From assembly GCA_963082875.1 (NCBI GenBank), contig OY720099.1, forward strand, positions 6,138,001 to 6,202,000: 64,000 bases of DNA, read 5' to 3'. Position 1 is the first letter of the stretch; each line of letters begins with the position of its first letter. Made by a program: the position numbers and the translations under genes. Shown here in pieces: positions 14,301 through 26,800 of the stretch. The notes beneath the pieces were generated by a model. That model was not told where the DNA came from, made no database searches, and worked only from the letters and a program-made list of their open reading frames with translations. Source of the DNA: Corella eumyota. Lineage: Eukaryota; Chordata; Ascidiacea; Phlebobranchia; Corellidae.

Positions 14301-17300
14301 ATTTCATCAAATTTTAATAAAAGTGTCATAACTTTTATGAATATTAATATTTTTGAAAAATATTTCGTAAACACGTTAATTGGACCTGTGCGGTTCTAAC
14401 AGAACAAATATTTTTTGATTTAAAATTTTTAATTATTTAAAAAAAATTTGTATGCAATATCATTGGCCAAAAATATCACGTGACCTAATTAAACCCAAAA
14501 TATAAATTAGCTCAAACTTTTGTTCTACTTGAAATTTTTGCGAAATGTTTTATCTTGAATGTTAGTTAGGCCAATGCGCGCCCAACAAAATATAAAATTT
14601 TAGGTTTTGAAATTTCATCAAATTTTCATAAAAGTGTAATAACTTTTATGAATATTAATATTTTTAAAAAATATTTCGTAAACACGTTAATTGGACCTGT
14701 GGAGTTCTAACAAAACAAATATTTTTCGATTTAAAATTTAAAATCTATTTCAAAAAATTTGTATGCAATATCATTGGCCAAAAATATCACGTGACCTAAT
14801 TAAACCCAAAATATAAATTAGCTCAAACTTTTGTTCTACTTGAAATTTTTGCGAAATGTTTTATCTTGAATGTTAGTTAGGCCAATGCGCGCCCAATAAA
14901 ATATAAAATTTTAGGTTTTGAGATTTCATCAAATTTTAATAAAAGTGTCATAACTTTTATGAATATTAATATTTTTAAAAAATATTTTGTAAACACGTTA
15001 ATTGGACCTGTGCGGTTCTAACAGAACAAATATTTTTTGATTTAAAATTTTTAATTATTTAAAAAAAATTTGTATGCAATATCATTGGCCAAAAATATCA
15101 CGTGACCTAATTAAACCCAAAATATAAATTAGCTCAAACTTTTGTTCTACTTGAAATTTTTGCGAAATGTTTTATCTTGAATGTTAGTTAGGCCAATGCG
15201 CGCCCAACAAAATATAAAATTTTAGGTTTTGAAATTTCATCAAATTTTCATAAAAGTGTCATAACTTTTATGAATATTAATATTTTTAAAAAATATTTCG
15301 TAAACACGTTAATTGGACCTGTGGAGTTCTAACAAAACAAATATTTTTCGATTTAAAATTTAAAATTTTTTTTAAAAAATTTGTATGCAATATCATTGGC
15401 CAAAAATATCACGTGACCTAATTAAACCCAAAATATAAATTAGCTCAAACTTTTGTTCTACTTGAAATTTTTGCAAAATGTTTTATCTTGAATGTTAGTT
15501 AGGCCAATGCGCGCCCAATAAAATATAAAATTTTAGGTTTTGAGATTTCATCAAATTTTAATAAAAGTCATAACTTTTATGAATATTAATATTTTTAAAA
15601 AATATTTCGTAAATACGTTAATTGGACCTGTGCGGTTCTAACAGAACAAATATTTTTTGATTTAAAATTTTTAATTATTTAAAAAAAATTTGTATGCAAT
15701 ATCATTGGCCAAAAATATCACGTGACCTAATTAAACCCAAAATATAAATTAGCTCAAACTTTTGTTCTACTTGAAATTTTTGCGAAATGTTTTATCTTGA
15801 ATGTTAGTTAGGCCAATGCGCGCCCAATGAAATATAAAATTTTAGGTTTTGAAATTTCATCAAATTTTAATAAAAGTGTCATAACTTTTATGAATATTAA
15901 TATTTTTTAAAAATATTTCGTAAACACGTTAATTGGACCTGTATAGTTCTAACAAAACAAATATTTTTCGATTTAAAATTTAGAATTTTTTTCAAAAAAT
16001 TTGTATGCAATATCATTGGCCAAAAATATCACGTGACCTAATTAAACCCAAAATATAAATTAGCTCAAACTTTTGTTCTACTTGAAATTTTTGCGAAATG
16101 TTTTATCTTGAATGTTAGTTAGGCCAATGCGCGCCCAATAAAATATAAAATTTTAGGTTTTGAGATTTCATCAAATTTTAATAAAAGTGTCATAACTTTT
16201 ATGAATATTAATATTTTTTTAAAATATTTCGTAAACACGTTAATTGGGCCTGTATAGTTCTAACAAAACAAATATTTTTCGATTTAAAATTTAAAATTTT
16301 TTTCAAAAAATTTGTATGCAATATCATTGGCCAAAAATATCACGTGACCTAATTAAACCCAAAATATAAATTAGCTCAAACTTTTGTTCTACTTGAAATT
16401 TTTGCGAAATGTTTTATCTTGAATGTTAGTTAGGCCAATGCGCGCCCAATAAAATATAAAATTTTAGGTTTTGAGATTTCATCAAATTTTAATAAAAGTG
16501 TCATAACTTTTATGAATATTAATATTTTTGAAAAATATTTCGTAAACACGTTAATTGGACCTGTGCGGTTCTAACAGAACAAATATTTTTTGATTTAAAA
16601 TTTTTAATTATTTAAAAAAAATTTGTATGCAATATCATTGGCCAAAAATATCACGTGACCTAATTAAACCCAAAATATAAATTAGCTCAAACTTTTGTTC
16701 TACTTGAAATTTTTGCGAAATGTTTTATCTTGAATGTTAGTTAGGCCAATGCGCGCCCAACAAAATATAAAATTTTAGGTTTTAAAATTTCATCAAATTT
16801 TCGTAAAAGTGTCATAACTTTTATGAATATTAATATTTTTAAAAAATATTTCGTAAACACGTTAATTGGACCTGTGGAGTTCTAACAAAACAAATATTTT
16901 TCGATTTAAAATTTAAAATCTATTTCAAAAAATTTGTATGCAATATCATTGGCCAAAAATATCACGTGACCTAATTAAACCCAAAATATAAATTAGCTCA
17001 AACTTTTGTTCTACTTGAAATTTTTGCGAAATGTTTTATCTTGAATGTTAGTTAGGCCAATGCGCGCCCAATAAAATATAAAATTTTAGGTTTTGAGATT
17101 TCATCAAATTTTAATAAAAGTGTCATAACTTTTATGAATATTAATATTTTTAAAAAATATTTTGTAAACACGTTAATTGGACCTGTGCGGTTCTAACAGA
17201 ACAAATATTTTTTGATTTAAAATTTTTAATTATTTAAAAAAAATTTGTATGCAATATCATTGGCCAAAAATATCACGTGACCTAATTAAACCCAAAATAT

Positions 17301-18350
17301 AAATTAGCTCAAACTTTTGTTCTACTTGAAATTTTTGCGAAATGTTTTATCTTGAATGTTAGTTAGGCCAATGCGCGCCCAACAAAATATAAAATTTTAG
17401 GTTTTGAAATTTCATCAAATTTTCATAAAAGTGTCATAACTTTTATGAATATTAATATTTTTAAAAAATATTTCGTAAACACGTTAATTGGACCTGTGGA
17501 GTTCTAACAAAACAAATATTTTTCGATTTAAAATTTAAAATTTTTTTTAAAAAATTTGTATGCAATATCATTGGCCAAAAATATCACGTGACCTAATTAA
17601 ACCCAAAATATAAATTAGCTCAAACTTTTGTTCTACTTGAAATTTTTGCAAAATGTTTTATCTTGAATGTTAGTTAGGCCAATGCGCGCCCAATAAAATA
17701 TAAAATTTTAGGTTTTGAGATTTCATCAAATTTTAATAAAAGTCATAACTTTTATGAATATTAATATTTTTAAAAAATATTTCGTAAATACGTTAATTGG
17801 ACCTGTGCGGTTCTAACAGAACAAATATTTTTTGATTTAAAATTTTTAATTATTTAAAAAAAATTTGTATGCAATATCATTGGCCAAAAATATCACGTGA
17901 CCTAATTAAACCCAAAATATAAATTAGCTCAAACTTTTGTTCTACTTGAAATTTTTGCGAAATGTTTTATCTTGAATGTTAGTTAGGCCAATGCGCGCCC
18001 AATGAAATATAAAATTTTAGGTTTTGAAATTTCATCAAATTTTAATAAAAGTGTCATAACTTTTATGAATATTAATATTTTTTAAAAATATTTCGTAAAC
18101 ACGTTAATTGGACCTGTATAGTTCTAACAAAACAAATATTTTTCGATTTAAAATTTAGAATTTTTTTCAAAAAATTTGTATGCAATATCATTGGCCAAAA
18201 ATATCACGTGACCTAATTAAACCCAAAATATAAATTAGCTCAAACTTTTGTTCTACTTGAAATTTTTGCGAAATGTTTTATCTTGAATGTTAGTTAGGCC
18301 AATGCGCGCCCAATAAAATATAAAATTTTAGGTTTTGAGATTTCATCAAA
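8399..18350. repeat. Satellite higher-order repeat, 6- to 8-monomer type
   Basis: A monomer with a 2-bp deletion (aaaagtcataac instead of aaaagtgtcataac) occurs with its marker at 9041, 10905, 13080, 15566 and 17741. The spacings are 1864, 2175, 2486 and 2175 bp, which equal 6, 7, 8 and 7 monomers minus 2 bp. Neighbouring subtypes (gtatagttctaac, tttttgcaaaatg, cccaatgaaat) recur in the same order each time. The variable unit length shows the block grew by unequal crossing-over in whole-monomer steps. Confidence 0.85.
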
Positions 18351-21300
18351 TTTTAACAAAAGTGTCATAACTTTTATGAATATTAATATTTTTAAAAAAT
18401 ATTTCGTAAACACGTTAATTGGACCTGTGCGGTTCTAACAGAACAAAAATTTTTTGATTTAAAATTTTTAATTATTAAAAAAAAATTTGTATGCAATATC
18501 ATTGGCCAAAAATATCACGTGACCTAATTAAACCCAAATTATAAATTAGCTCAAACTTTTGTTCTACTTGAAATTTTTGCGAAATGTTTTATCTTGAATG
18601 TTAGTTAGGCCAATGCGCGCCCAACAAAATATAAAATTTTAGGTTTTAAAATTTCATCAAATTTTAATAAAAGTGTCATAACTTTTATGAATATTAATAT
18701 TTTTAAAAAATATTTCGTAAACACGTTAATTGGACCTGTGGAGTTCTAACAAAACAAATATTTTTCGATTTAAAATTTAAAATTTTTTTCAAAAAATTTG
18801 TATGCAATATCATTGGCCAAAAATATCACGTGACCTAATTAAACCCAAAATATAAATTAGCTCAAACTTTTGTTCTACTTGAAATTTTTGCGAAATGTTT
18901 TATCTTGAATGTTAGTTAGGCCAATGCGCGCCCAATAAAATATAAAATTTTAGGTTTTGAAATTTCATCAAATTTTAATAAAAGTGTCATAACTTTTATA
19001 AATATTAATATTTTTAAAAAATATTTCGTAAACACGTTAATTGGACCTGTGGAGTTCTAACAAAACAAATATTTTTCGATTTAAAATTTAAAATTTATTT
19101 CAAAAAATTTGTATGCAATATCATTGGCCAAAAATATCACGTGACCTAATTAAACCCAAAACATAAATTAGCTCAAACTTTTGTTCTACTTGAAATTTTT
19201 GCGAAACGTTTTATCTTGAATGTTAGTTAGGCCAATGCGCGCCCAATAAAATATAAAATTTTAGGTTTTGAGATTTCATCAAATTTTAATAAAAGTGTCA
19301 TAACTTTTATAAATATTAATATTTTAAAAAAATATTTCGTAAACACGTTAATTGGACCTGTGCGGTCCTAACAGACCAAATATTTTTTGATTTAAAATTT
19401 TTAATTATTTAAAAAAAATTTGTATGCAATATTATTGGCCAAAAATATCACGTGACCTAATTAAACCCAAAATATAAATTAGCTCAAACTTTTGTTCTAC
19501 TTGAAATTTTTGCGAAATGTTTTATCTTGGCCAAAAATATCACGTGACCTAATTAAACCCAAAATATAAATTACCTCAAACTTTTGTTCTACTTCAAATT
19601 TTTGCGAAATGTTTTATCTTGAATGTTAGTTAGGCCAATGCGCGACCAATAAAATATAAAATTTTAGGTTTTGAGATTTCATCAAATTTTAATAAAAGTG
19701 TCATAACTTTTATGAATATTAATATTTTTAAAAAATTTATCGTAAACACGTTAATTGGACCTGTGGAGTTCTAACAAAACATATATTTTTCGATTTAAAA
19801 TTTAAAATTTTTTTCAAAAAATTTGTATGCAATATCATTGGCCAAAAATATCACGTGACCTAATTAAACCCAAAATATAAATTAGCTCAAACTTTTGTTC
19901 TGCTTAAAATTTTTGCAAAATGTTTTATCTTGAATGTTAGTTAGGCCAATGCGCGCCCAATAAAATATAAAATTTTAGGTTTTGAAATTTCATCAAATTT
20001 TAATAAAAGTGTCATAACTTTTATGAATATTAATATTTTTAAAAAATATTTCGTAAACACGTTAATTGGACCTGTGGAGTTCTAACAAAACAAATATTTT
20101 TTTATTTAAAATTTTTTTTTAAATATTTGTATGCAATATCATTGGCCAAAATTATCACGTGACCTAATTAAACCCAAAATATAAATTAGCTCAAACTTTT
20201 GTTCTACTTGAAATTTTTGCGAAATGTTTTTTCTTGAATGTTAGTTAGGCCAATGCGCGACCAATAAAATATAAAATTTTAGGTTTTGAGATTTCATCAA
20301 ATTTTAATAAAAGTGTCATAACTTTTATGAATATTAATATTTTTAAAAAATATTTCGTAAACACGTTAATTGGACCTGTGGAGTTCTAACAAAACAAATA
20401 TTTTTTTATTTAAAATTTTTTTTTAAATATTTGTATGCAATATCATTGGCCAAAATTATCACGTGACCTAATTAAACCCAAAATATAAATTAGCTCAAAC
20501 TTTTGTTCTACTTGAAATTTTTGCGAAATGTTTTATCTTAGGTTTTGAGATTTCATCAAATTTTAATAAAAGTGTCATAACTTTTATGAATATTAATATT
20601 TTTAAAAAATTTATCGTAAACACGTTAATTGGACCTGTGGAGTTCTAACAAAACATATATTTTTTGATTTAAAATTTTAAATTTTTTTCAAAAAATTTGT
20701 ATGCAATATCATTGGCCAAAAATATCACGTGACCTAATTAAACCCAAAATATAAATTAGCTCAAACTTTTGTTCTGCTTAAAATTTTTGCGAAATGTTTT
20801 ATTTTGAATGTTAGTTAGGCCAATGCGCGCCCAATAAAATATAAAATTTTAGGTTTTGAAATTTCATCAAATTTTAATAAAAGTGTCATAACTTTTATGA
20901 ATATTAATATTTTTAAAAAATATTTCGTAAACACGTTAATTGGACCTGTGGAGTTCTAACAAAACAAATATTTTTCGATTTAAAATTTTAAATTTTTTTC
21001 AAAAAATTTGTATGCAATATCATTGGCCAAAATTATCACGTGACCTAATTAAACCCAAATTATTAATTAGCTCAAACTTTTGTTCTACTTGAAATTTTTG
21101 CGAAATGTTTTATCTTGAATGTTAGTTAGGCCAATGCGCGCCCAATAAAATATAAAATTTTAGGTTTTGAAATTTCATCAAATTTTAATAAAAGTGTCAT
21201 AACTTTTATGAATATTAATATTTTTAAAAAATATTTCGTAAACACGTTAATTGGACCTGTGCGGTTCTAACAGAACAAATATTTTTTGATTTAAAATTTT

Positions 21301-21354
21301 TAATTATTTAAAAAAAATTTGTATGCAATATCATTGGCCAAAAATATCACGTGA

Positions 21355-21560
21355 CCAATGTTATATGTCACCAATATTTTTTTGTTTTGTCTAATATTCA
21401 TACCACGTGCCCCTATGACCTAATACGCATATGTATTTAAAAAAAAAAAATTTGACCAATGTTATATGTCACCAATATTTTTTTTGTTTTGATTAATTTT
21501 CGTACCACGTGACCCTATGACCTAATATGCATATGTATTTTGGTACGAAAATTTTCGAAA
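21355..21560. repeat. Two-copy 101-bp tandem duplication at the satellite border
   Basis: The word ccaatgttatatgtcaccaa starts at 21355 and again at 21456, a period of 101 bp. Each copy ends with a CCACGTG-(CC/AC)CCTATGACCTAAT core and a cgcatatgtattt or tgcatatgtattt end. The core resembles the satellite's CACGTGACCTAAT, and the satellite stops inside that homology. Confidence 0.8.
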
Positions 21561-21837
21561 ACTATTTTTTTTTCTTAATTTTAAATTCTCTTTACTATAA
21601 TAACCCTAGTCGCCTAATGAACTTATTTTAAGATTAATATTCATAAAAGTCATGAGCATATTTGATATAAATTGCAGTTTCTCAGAAATCAAAATTATTA
21701 GTTTTAATAAATGCGCAGAAATTTGCGAAAAAAATTAAAATAATAAAAATTTAAAGCAATTAACTCAGTATCTATTTTGTATATAAAATGCTATTGGCTT
21801 ACACATATTTTGTCACTTTTAATTTTTTTTTTTATTT
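21561..21837. other. AT-rich spacer, nothing recognised
   Basis: Non-repetitive AT-rich sequence with homopolymer runs. I see no gene, RNA or mobile element in it. Confidence 0.5.
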
Positions 21838-21844
21838 GGACATT

Positions 21845-21918
21845 AATGACAATAGCGGGAATCGAACTAGTATGTATCTATCGGAAACCAAGCGCTTTGT
21901 TAAGTACGCCACAAGAAC
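21845..21918 (-). mobile_element. tRNA-like remnant, probably a SINE head of a second family
   Basis: Read on the minus strand, this has an A-box-like start (tggcgtacttaacaaagcgc) and about 30 bases later a B-box-like agttcgattcccgc. Spacing and motifs are those of a tRNA-derived Pol III promoter. No good acceptor stem is visible, so a SINE remnant is likelier than a working tRNA. It differs from the SINE family in the gene to the right. Confidence 0.4.
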
Positions 21919-22169
21919 TACACAAAACTCTTACATTTTTGCATACATGATGTTGATAAAATAAAAAAACAAGTATAAAAAAAATTAAACACAGTTTAAA
22001 AAAACGTAATTTTTTAAATGTTAAGATACCTATAACACAAAGCAAAAGTTTTTTGCAAAAAAAATTACATCTTTTTGTCATATTTTTTAAAAACGGCAAG
22101 GCCATATAAATATACCCTTGTAGAAAATGCCGAAAATCCCTGTTTTGAAAATAAAATGTTTTACGAAAT

Positions 22170-22870
22170 TTTATTAAAAACATGATTTTCAAGACGTTTA
22201 ACAAGCTTACAATGCAATTCGAGTATTTTTTTGCAAAAAAAGACTTTAAAATATTTTTCGATTTTTAATCAAAATTCGTAAAAACAGAAATGATATATTT
22301 TGCGGGAAAAAAGTAAGTCACCCAAATTGACGTTAAACTGACTTATATTAGATTAAAAGAAATTTTTTTGCCCCAAAATTTCCCAAACTTTTTTTTTTAA
22401 TTTTACAATAATTTTTTATACTGCAAGATGGTGCACGAGAACTGTTTTTTTTTTCAAATTTTATTTTTTAATATAAACGTTTTTAAATTGTTAAAAACAG
22501 GTTCATAACGTTAGAATGGCTTATAGTAGACTGTAAGTACCTTTTTTTGCAAACACCAAAATTCGACAAAAACTTGATTTTTAAAGACGTTCAACAATTT
22601 TTAAAGACGTTCAACAAACAAATTTTTGTGCCCCAATTTTTTTTTTTTAATTTTATAATTATATTTTTTACTGCAAGATGTTCCACGAGAATCGCTTTTT
22701 ATTAAATTTTATTTTTTAATAAAAACGTGATTTTTAAAGTGTTAAAACCACGTTTAAAACGTTGGGATGGCTTTCAATAGACTCTATAACTGCATTTTTT
22801 GCAAAAAAATGCCAAAAAAACGTTATTACAAATTTTTGTATTAATTTTTGTTAAATTTCAAAAATTTTGA
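22170..22870. repeat. Old diverged direct repeats, unit about 250 bp
   Basis: The word ctgcaagatg begins at 22421 and again at 22671, each followed by a matching run: (g/t)(g/c)cacgagaa, a T-rich stretch, an AAAACG block, then cgtt..g.atggctt. A third piece near 22180 (gattttcaagacgtttaacaa) matches one near 22570. Copies are strongly diverged. No gene is seen here or in the AT-rich stretch 22871-23290, which would hold the 3' UTR of the gene to the right; no perfect AATAAA was spotted there on the minus strand. Confidence 0.5.
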
Positions 22871-23290
22871 GTTTTTTATACTTATATAAATTTTTTTAAT
22901 TTTTTTTCTTGTTTAAATTTTTTTTAATATAAAAATTATACAATTTTTTTTTAAATTAATATTTTTTCTATTTGTTTCCGAGATCACTCTACTACCCGTT
23001 AATATGGGTAGTTATCAAATTTTTCAAGTTTAAAAATAGTTGTATATTTTTTGTAATAGTCTCCAAAAAAAAAAAATTTTTAAATGAGTACTGATTTTAT
23101 ATTAAACAAAATACTAAGGATGCTATAAAACATAAATTACAAGCTAACACATATTTACACTATGCGAAGTATTACCAATAAAAATTCGATTGAGGTCAGC
23201 ATTTGTAAGAATAATTAATAGTAATATAACCAAAAGTTAAAATGGTTATTTTATAAATTTTTTCATCAAGAATAAAAGAGTTTAAATAGA

Positions 23291-23812
23291 TCAACTTGTT
23301 GAAGGTGTTTCGTTGTATTCGTATAATTCATCTTCAAGTTCAACGACTGATACTGAATTGTAATATTGTAATTCCAATTTAGATACAAAAACTGTCAAAT
23401 CGTTAACTTTGTCTTCCAACAAATCAACCATAATTTTCTCCTTTTTTGACTCTAAAATAAACAAAAAAACATTTTTATTTTCATCGCATTAATAATGTAG
23501 TGGTTTAAATTTTTATTACTTTTATTGGCAGCTTATGACTGGGTAAGGATAACAAACGTTACCTTTTGTTTAGGATGTTATGTTATCTTTTTTATATCAA
23601 TGGGAAAAATTATATAACAAAAAAAAAACATCTCTTATTACAATTTTTGTACCAGAATTTTTAGATATATCTAAAAACATTTGAAAACCTTTTGTAAAGT
23701 CTGCATTTTGATGAAACTTCGGTGCTAATGAGGAAAAATAGTTGATTATTTGTTTTGACAAATAATCCATCACCTCAAATTCATTTTTCTGCCTTTCCAT
23801 GTCAGCACGAGC
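23291..23812 (-). CDS. Polycystin-like gene: C-terminal tail with coiled coil, stop codon (exons 92-93)
   Basis: Exons 23653-23812 and 23291-23451 (residues about 5555-5660). The first has charged helix ARADMERQKNEFEVMDYLSK. The second has KIMVDLLEDKVNDLTVFVSK with hydrophobics at heptad positions, a short coiled coil like the one polycystin-1 uses to bind PKD2. It ends in ELYEYNETPSTS and TGA at 23293-23291 (minus). The phase into the last exon is 1, matching the previous GTACAA donor. Confidence 0.9.
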
Positions 23813-26800
23813 CTTAGAATATTTTAGTTTATTAATTGTAACAATAAAATCACAGTAAAATTATTTTTTTTTAAGATAAAAATATGTTTCTGCCTCACAA
23901 ATGCCAATTAAGACAAAGTTGTTTAAAACATATTTCTGAATCAGTTAATTTTTTTTTTACTTAAAGTTTTTTTTTACTTAAAAAATTAAGCCAGTTAAAA
24001 AAGCTAACTAACCTTTTTTATGCTGTCATCCAGTATAACAATAAACATGTTAAGTAAAGCAATTGTACAAATTCCAGTGAACATGCAAAAAAATATTGGA
24101 CCTAAAAGTGGATCAGAATTTTGCATTACGGTAAAATCAAACCTTCCCAACAGCATTGAAAACATTTCTTCAATCTAAATCGACATTATATATTTAAGAA
24201 CACTAAAACACAAAGCATACAGCATGTATATTTCTATCTAAAAAACAGAATCTTATTATAATATAAAATATAATTTAAAACTTTAGTTATTTTTTTTTAA
24301 ATGTATAAACATTATGTATAAACATTACAGGTTTTAATACAAAGTATACAATCGAAAAAAAATTAGAACAAAACTAATTAATAGAGTTTAAGATTAAAAA
24401 TCCAAAATAAAAATGGGCTAAATATTTTTACTTACCGCCAAGTAGGGTGAACTGTATTCATACATTTTCTGTTCAAACCACAAATTAGAAAGAAACATAA
24501 AGGCTACAAAATAAATCGAAAACATAACAGAAAACCAACCAACAGGTTTAGAAGCATGTTTTAAAGTGCAAGCAAGCAATCTTATTCTTCTGTTAAATGT
24601 AAGAAGTTTAGTAAATTTCAAAGTGGCAAGAAAAAGGGTAAAAGCAAGAAGATATCTAAACGTGTCGTTCCACAAAGTGAGGTATTGAAAATTCACAAAT
24701 GTTTCTGTAAAATAATTTTTAACAAAGAGTTTTAAATAAGTAGGCTAACAGATTTGATTATGGCATATTTTGCACATTTTAAAAGTTCAGTTATCTAAAT
24801 GTAGAAAAACCTTTATTGTAATCTTCTTGGATTTTGTTTAGAACATATTCAGCATAAATAAATCGTACAGCATACAAGGCTATTGCACAAAAAGCCAATA
24901 TCAACCCAGCTAAGTCAATCACATTCCAAAAATGATGTAAAAATTTTCTTCGTTGTAATTTGATCAGTTTTATTATCTACAAAACAAATTTGTTTAAAGT
25001 TTTTGCTTCCTGAAGTTCTAGTCGTTCGTAAAAAAAATCAGCATAGTCATATTTGAATTCCCTTTTTTTTATAAAAAGTTGACATTACAGCTATGAAAAT
25101 TGTTACTCAAAAATAGTATGAAGTAATCTTTGTTAGTTTGGGATATCATTGATCATGTTGCCTGATAAATAACCTAAAGGTTGGTTTTTGGCTAAGCAGC
25201 AGCGATTACTACTTAAAATGCCTTAAAATTTAACATAAAAGAAAATACAACATAGAAGTAAGAATAATCGTACAAAGGGCCTTCAGTGGAGTATTTTAAC
25301 CACTAACACTATTCTACCAAATTGCTTCAGCAATTTAACGTTTTTTGAAAAAGTACTTAAATTTTATGTTTAGTAAAACCATTTACTTACATGATATAGC
25401 TTGAACAGTAAAACGATCAGAAAGATTATGTAAATTACAATAAGTACATAACCAGTTCCATCAATAAATTCATACAATCTAATTGGTGAGATCACTGGAT
25501 TGGCAAAAAATGCCCCGTTAGGACTTCTTTCAAGTAAAAACACAACAGAAGCAAACAAGTTAATGTTAGCATTGTAAACCTACACATAATTGAAAGTTTT
25601 TAAACTTTTACAAAAATTAAACACAAACTCTATTATTCAATATACATTAAATATGAAACATAATAAAAACAGATAAACGCAATTTATTGCAAATTAAATA
25701 TTTTAAAAACTCCTTACCAATGGCTTAGTATTTATTTTAATAGTTTTACCTAACATATATTAATTTTTTATCAAAGATATTTTTTACCTACCGAAAACTC
25801 GATAAACACTGCTGCTGTTTGTCTATCTATCCATTTTAGTTCATTTAAATGTTTCAAAATAGTTCTACTTTTCTTTGCTGTTGAGGATAAAGTGACTTGG
25901 TAACCTCCACCGTCATACAAATTCATTTTTCCTTGGTAAGGGTAACCACCTAGATCTCTGTCAAACAAAAACAAAAATTGTAAATAAAAAAAAGATATAT
26001 TTAAATATCCTTCAAAATAAATATAAAAAATATTTTCAACTTACATAAAGTCTTGGAATGTCCAGTAAGACGAAATGTTTTTAGAGGACATATTTTTTAT
26101 CCAACCAGCCCCAAAGTTTTCATTTTCTTGGCTTAAAATTGAGTATTCTTTAACACAATCTCTTGTAACTAATGATGTGTTTGTTGTGATCACACACTCA
26201 CCTAAAAATAAAAAAAGAAAGAAATTGACAAGTTATAATATTTCATAGTTTTTCATGTAAGTTTTGTTATAAATATAAAAGTTGAAATAAAAAATATAAT
26301 AGGGCAATGGTAAAAAAAAGTTCAAGTTATAATTGGCTAAATGTAATTCTATAGTAATTTATAACATAAGCATTGAGTCAATTTTGAGATAAATTATAAC
26401 TCAATCTAATTTGTCACTTTAATTTAAAGAAAATTATAAAATTTACAACCTAAATTATGTTTAAAATTCTAATAGGATAATAACAATTACCTTTTTTGAC
26501 TCTAAGTTGTCGAATCCTAGCAGGACCAGTTACAAAAGTTTCCCTGTTACTAATATATCTTGTTTGTCTCCATGTTATTCGGTCACCATTATACCAGTTA
26601 GGAGCATGTAAACCTAAAATTAATAACTCAAAAGTAAAATTACATTTAAAAGTTACCACTTGACAAAGATTGAAAAAAAGTTGACAATCTCTAGTTTAAT
26701 AAAAATTTTATATCAAACCTGATATTAAGGTTTCATCACACCACAACCAAAAATCATCTATTGTCCGTACCTAAACAATATTATAAAAGACTACTTCAAA

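Larger units (their letters stand above)
1..21354. repeat. 311-bp tandem satellite array, about 69 monomers
   Basis: The segment starting atttcatcaaatttt recurs at 1, 312, 623, 934 and 1245, then on to about 21354, with a strict 311-bp period. Each monomer is AT-rich and carries an ATTGGCCAA palindrome, then a CACGTGACC block about 10 bp further on, and later GGCCAATGCGCGCCC. Monomers differ by a few substitutions and short indels that define subtypes. Multi-monomer blocks recur almost unchanged. Copies from about 18350 to 21354 are more divergent and include two rearranged monomers, as expected at an array edge. No open reading frame of note runs through it. The left edge is outside the window. 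Whether it is centromeric, pericentromeric or interstitial cannot be told from sequence. Confidence 0.98.

Noticed and set aside
1-21354. CRISPR-like regular repeat array
   Set aside because: The units are contiguous 311-bp monomers with no unique spacers, and the rest of the window is spliced animal DNA.
1-21354. CENP-B box in the satellite (tttcgtaaacacgtta)
   Set aside because: Only the TTCG start agrees; the required A and CGGG positions do not match.
21878-22204. Minus-strand 108-codon frame in the spacer
   Set aside because: Low-complexity Phe/Leu/Lys composition over AT-rich repeats and the tRNA-like remnant, with no splice partner or motif.
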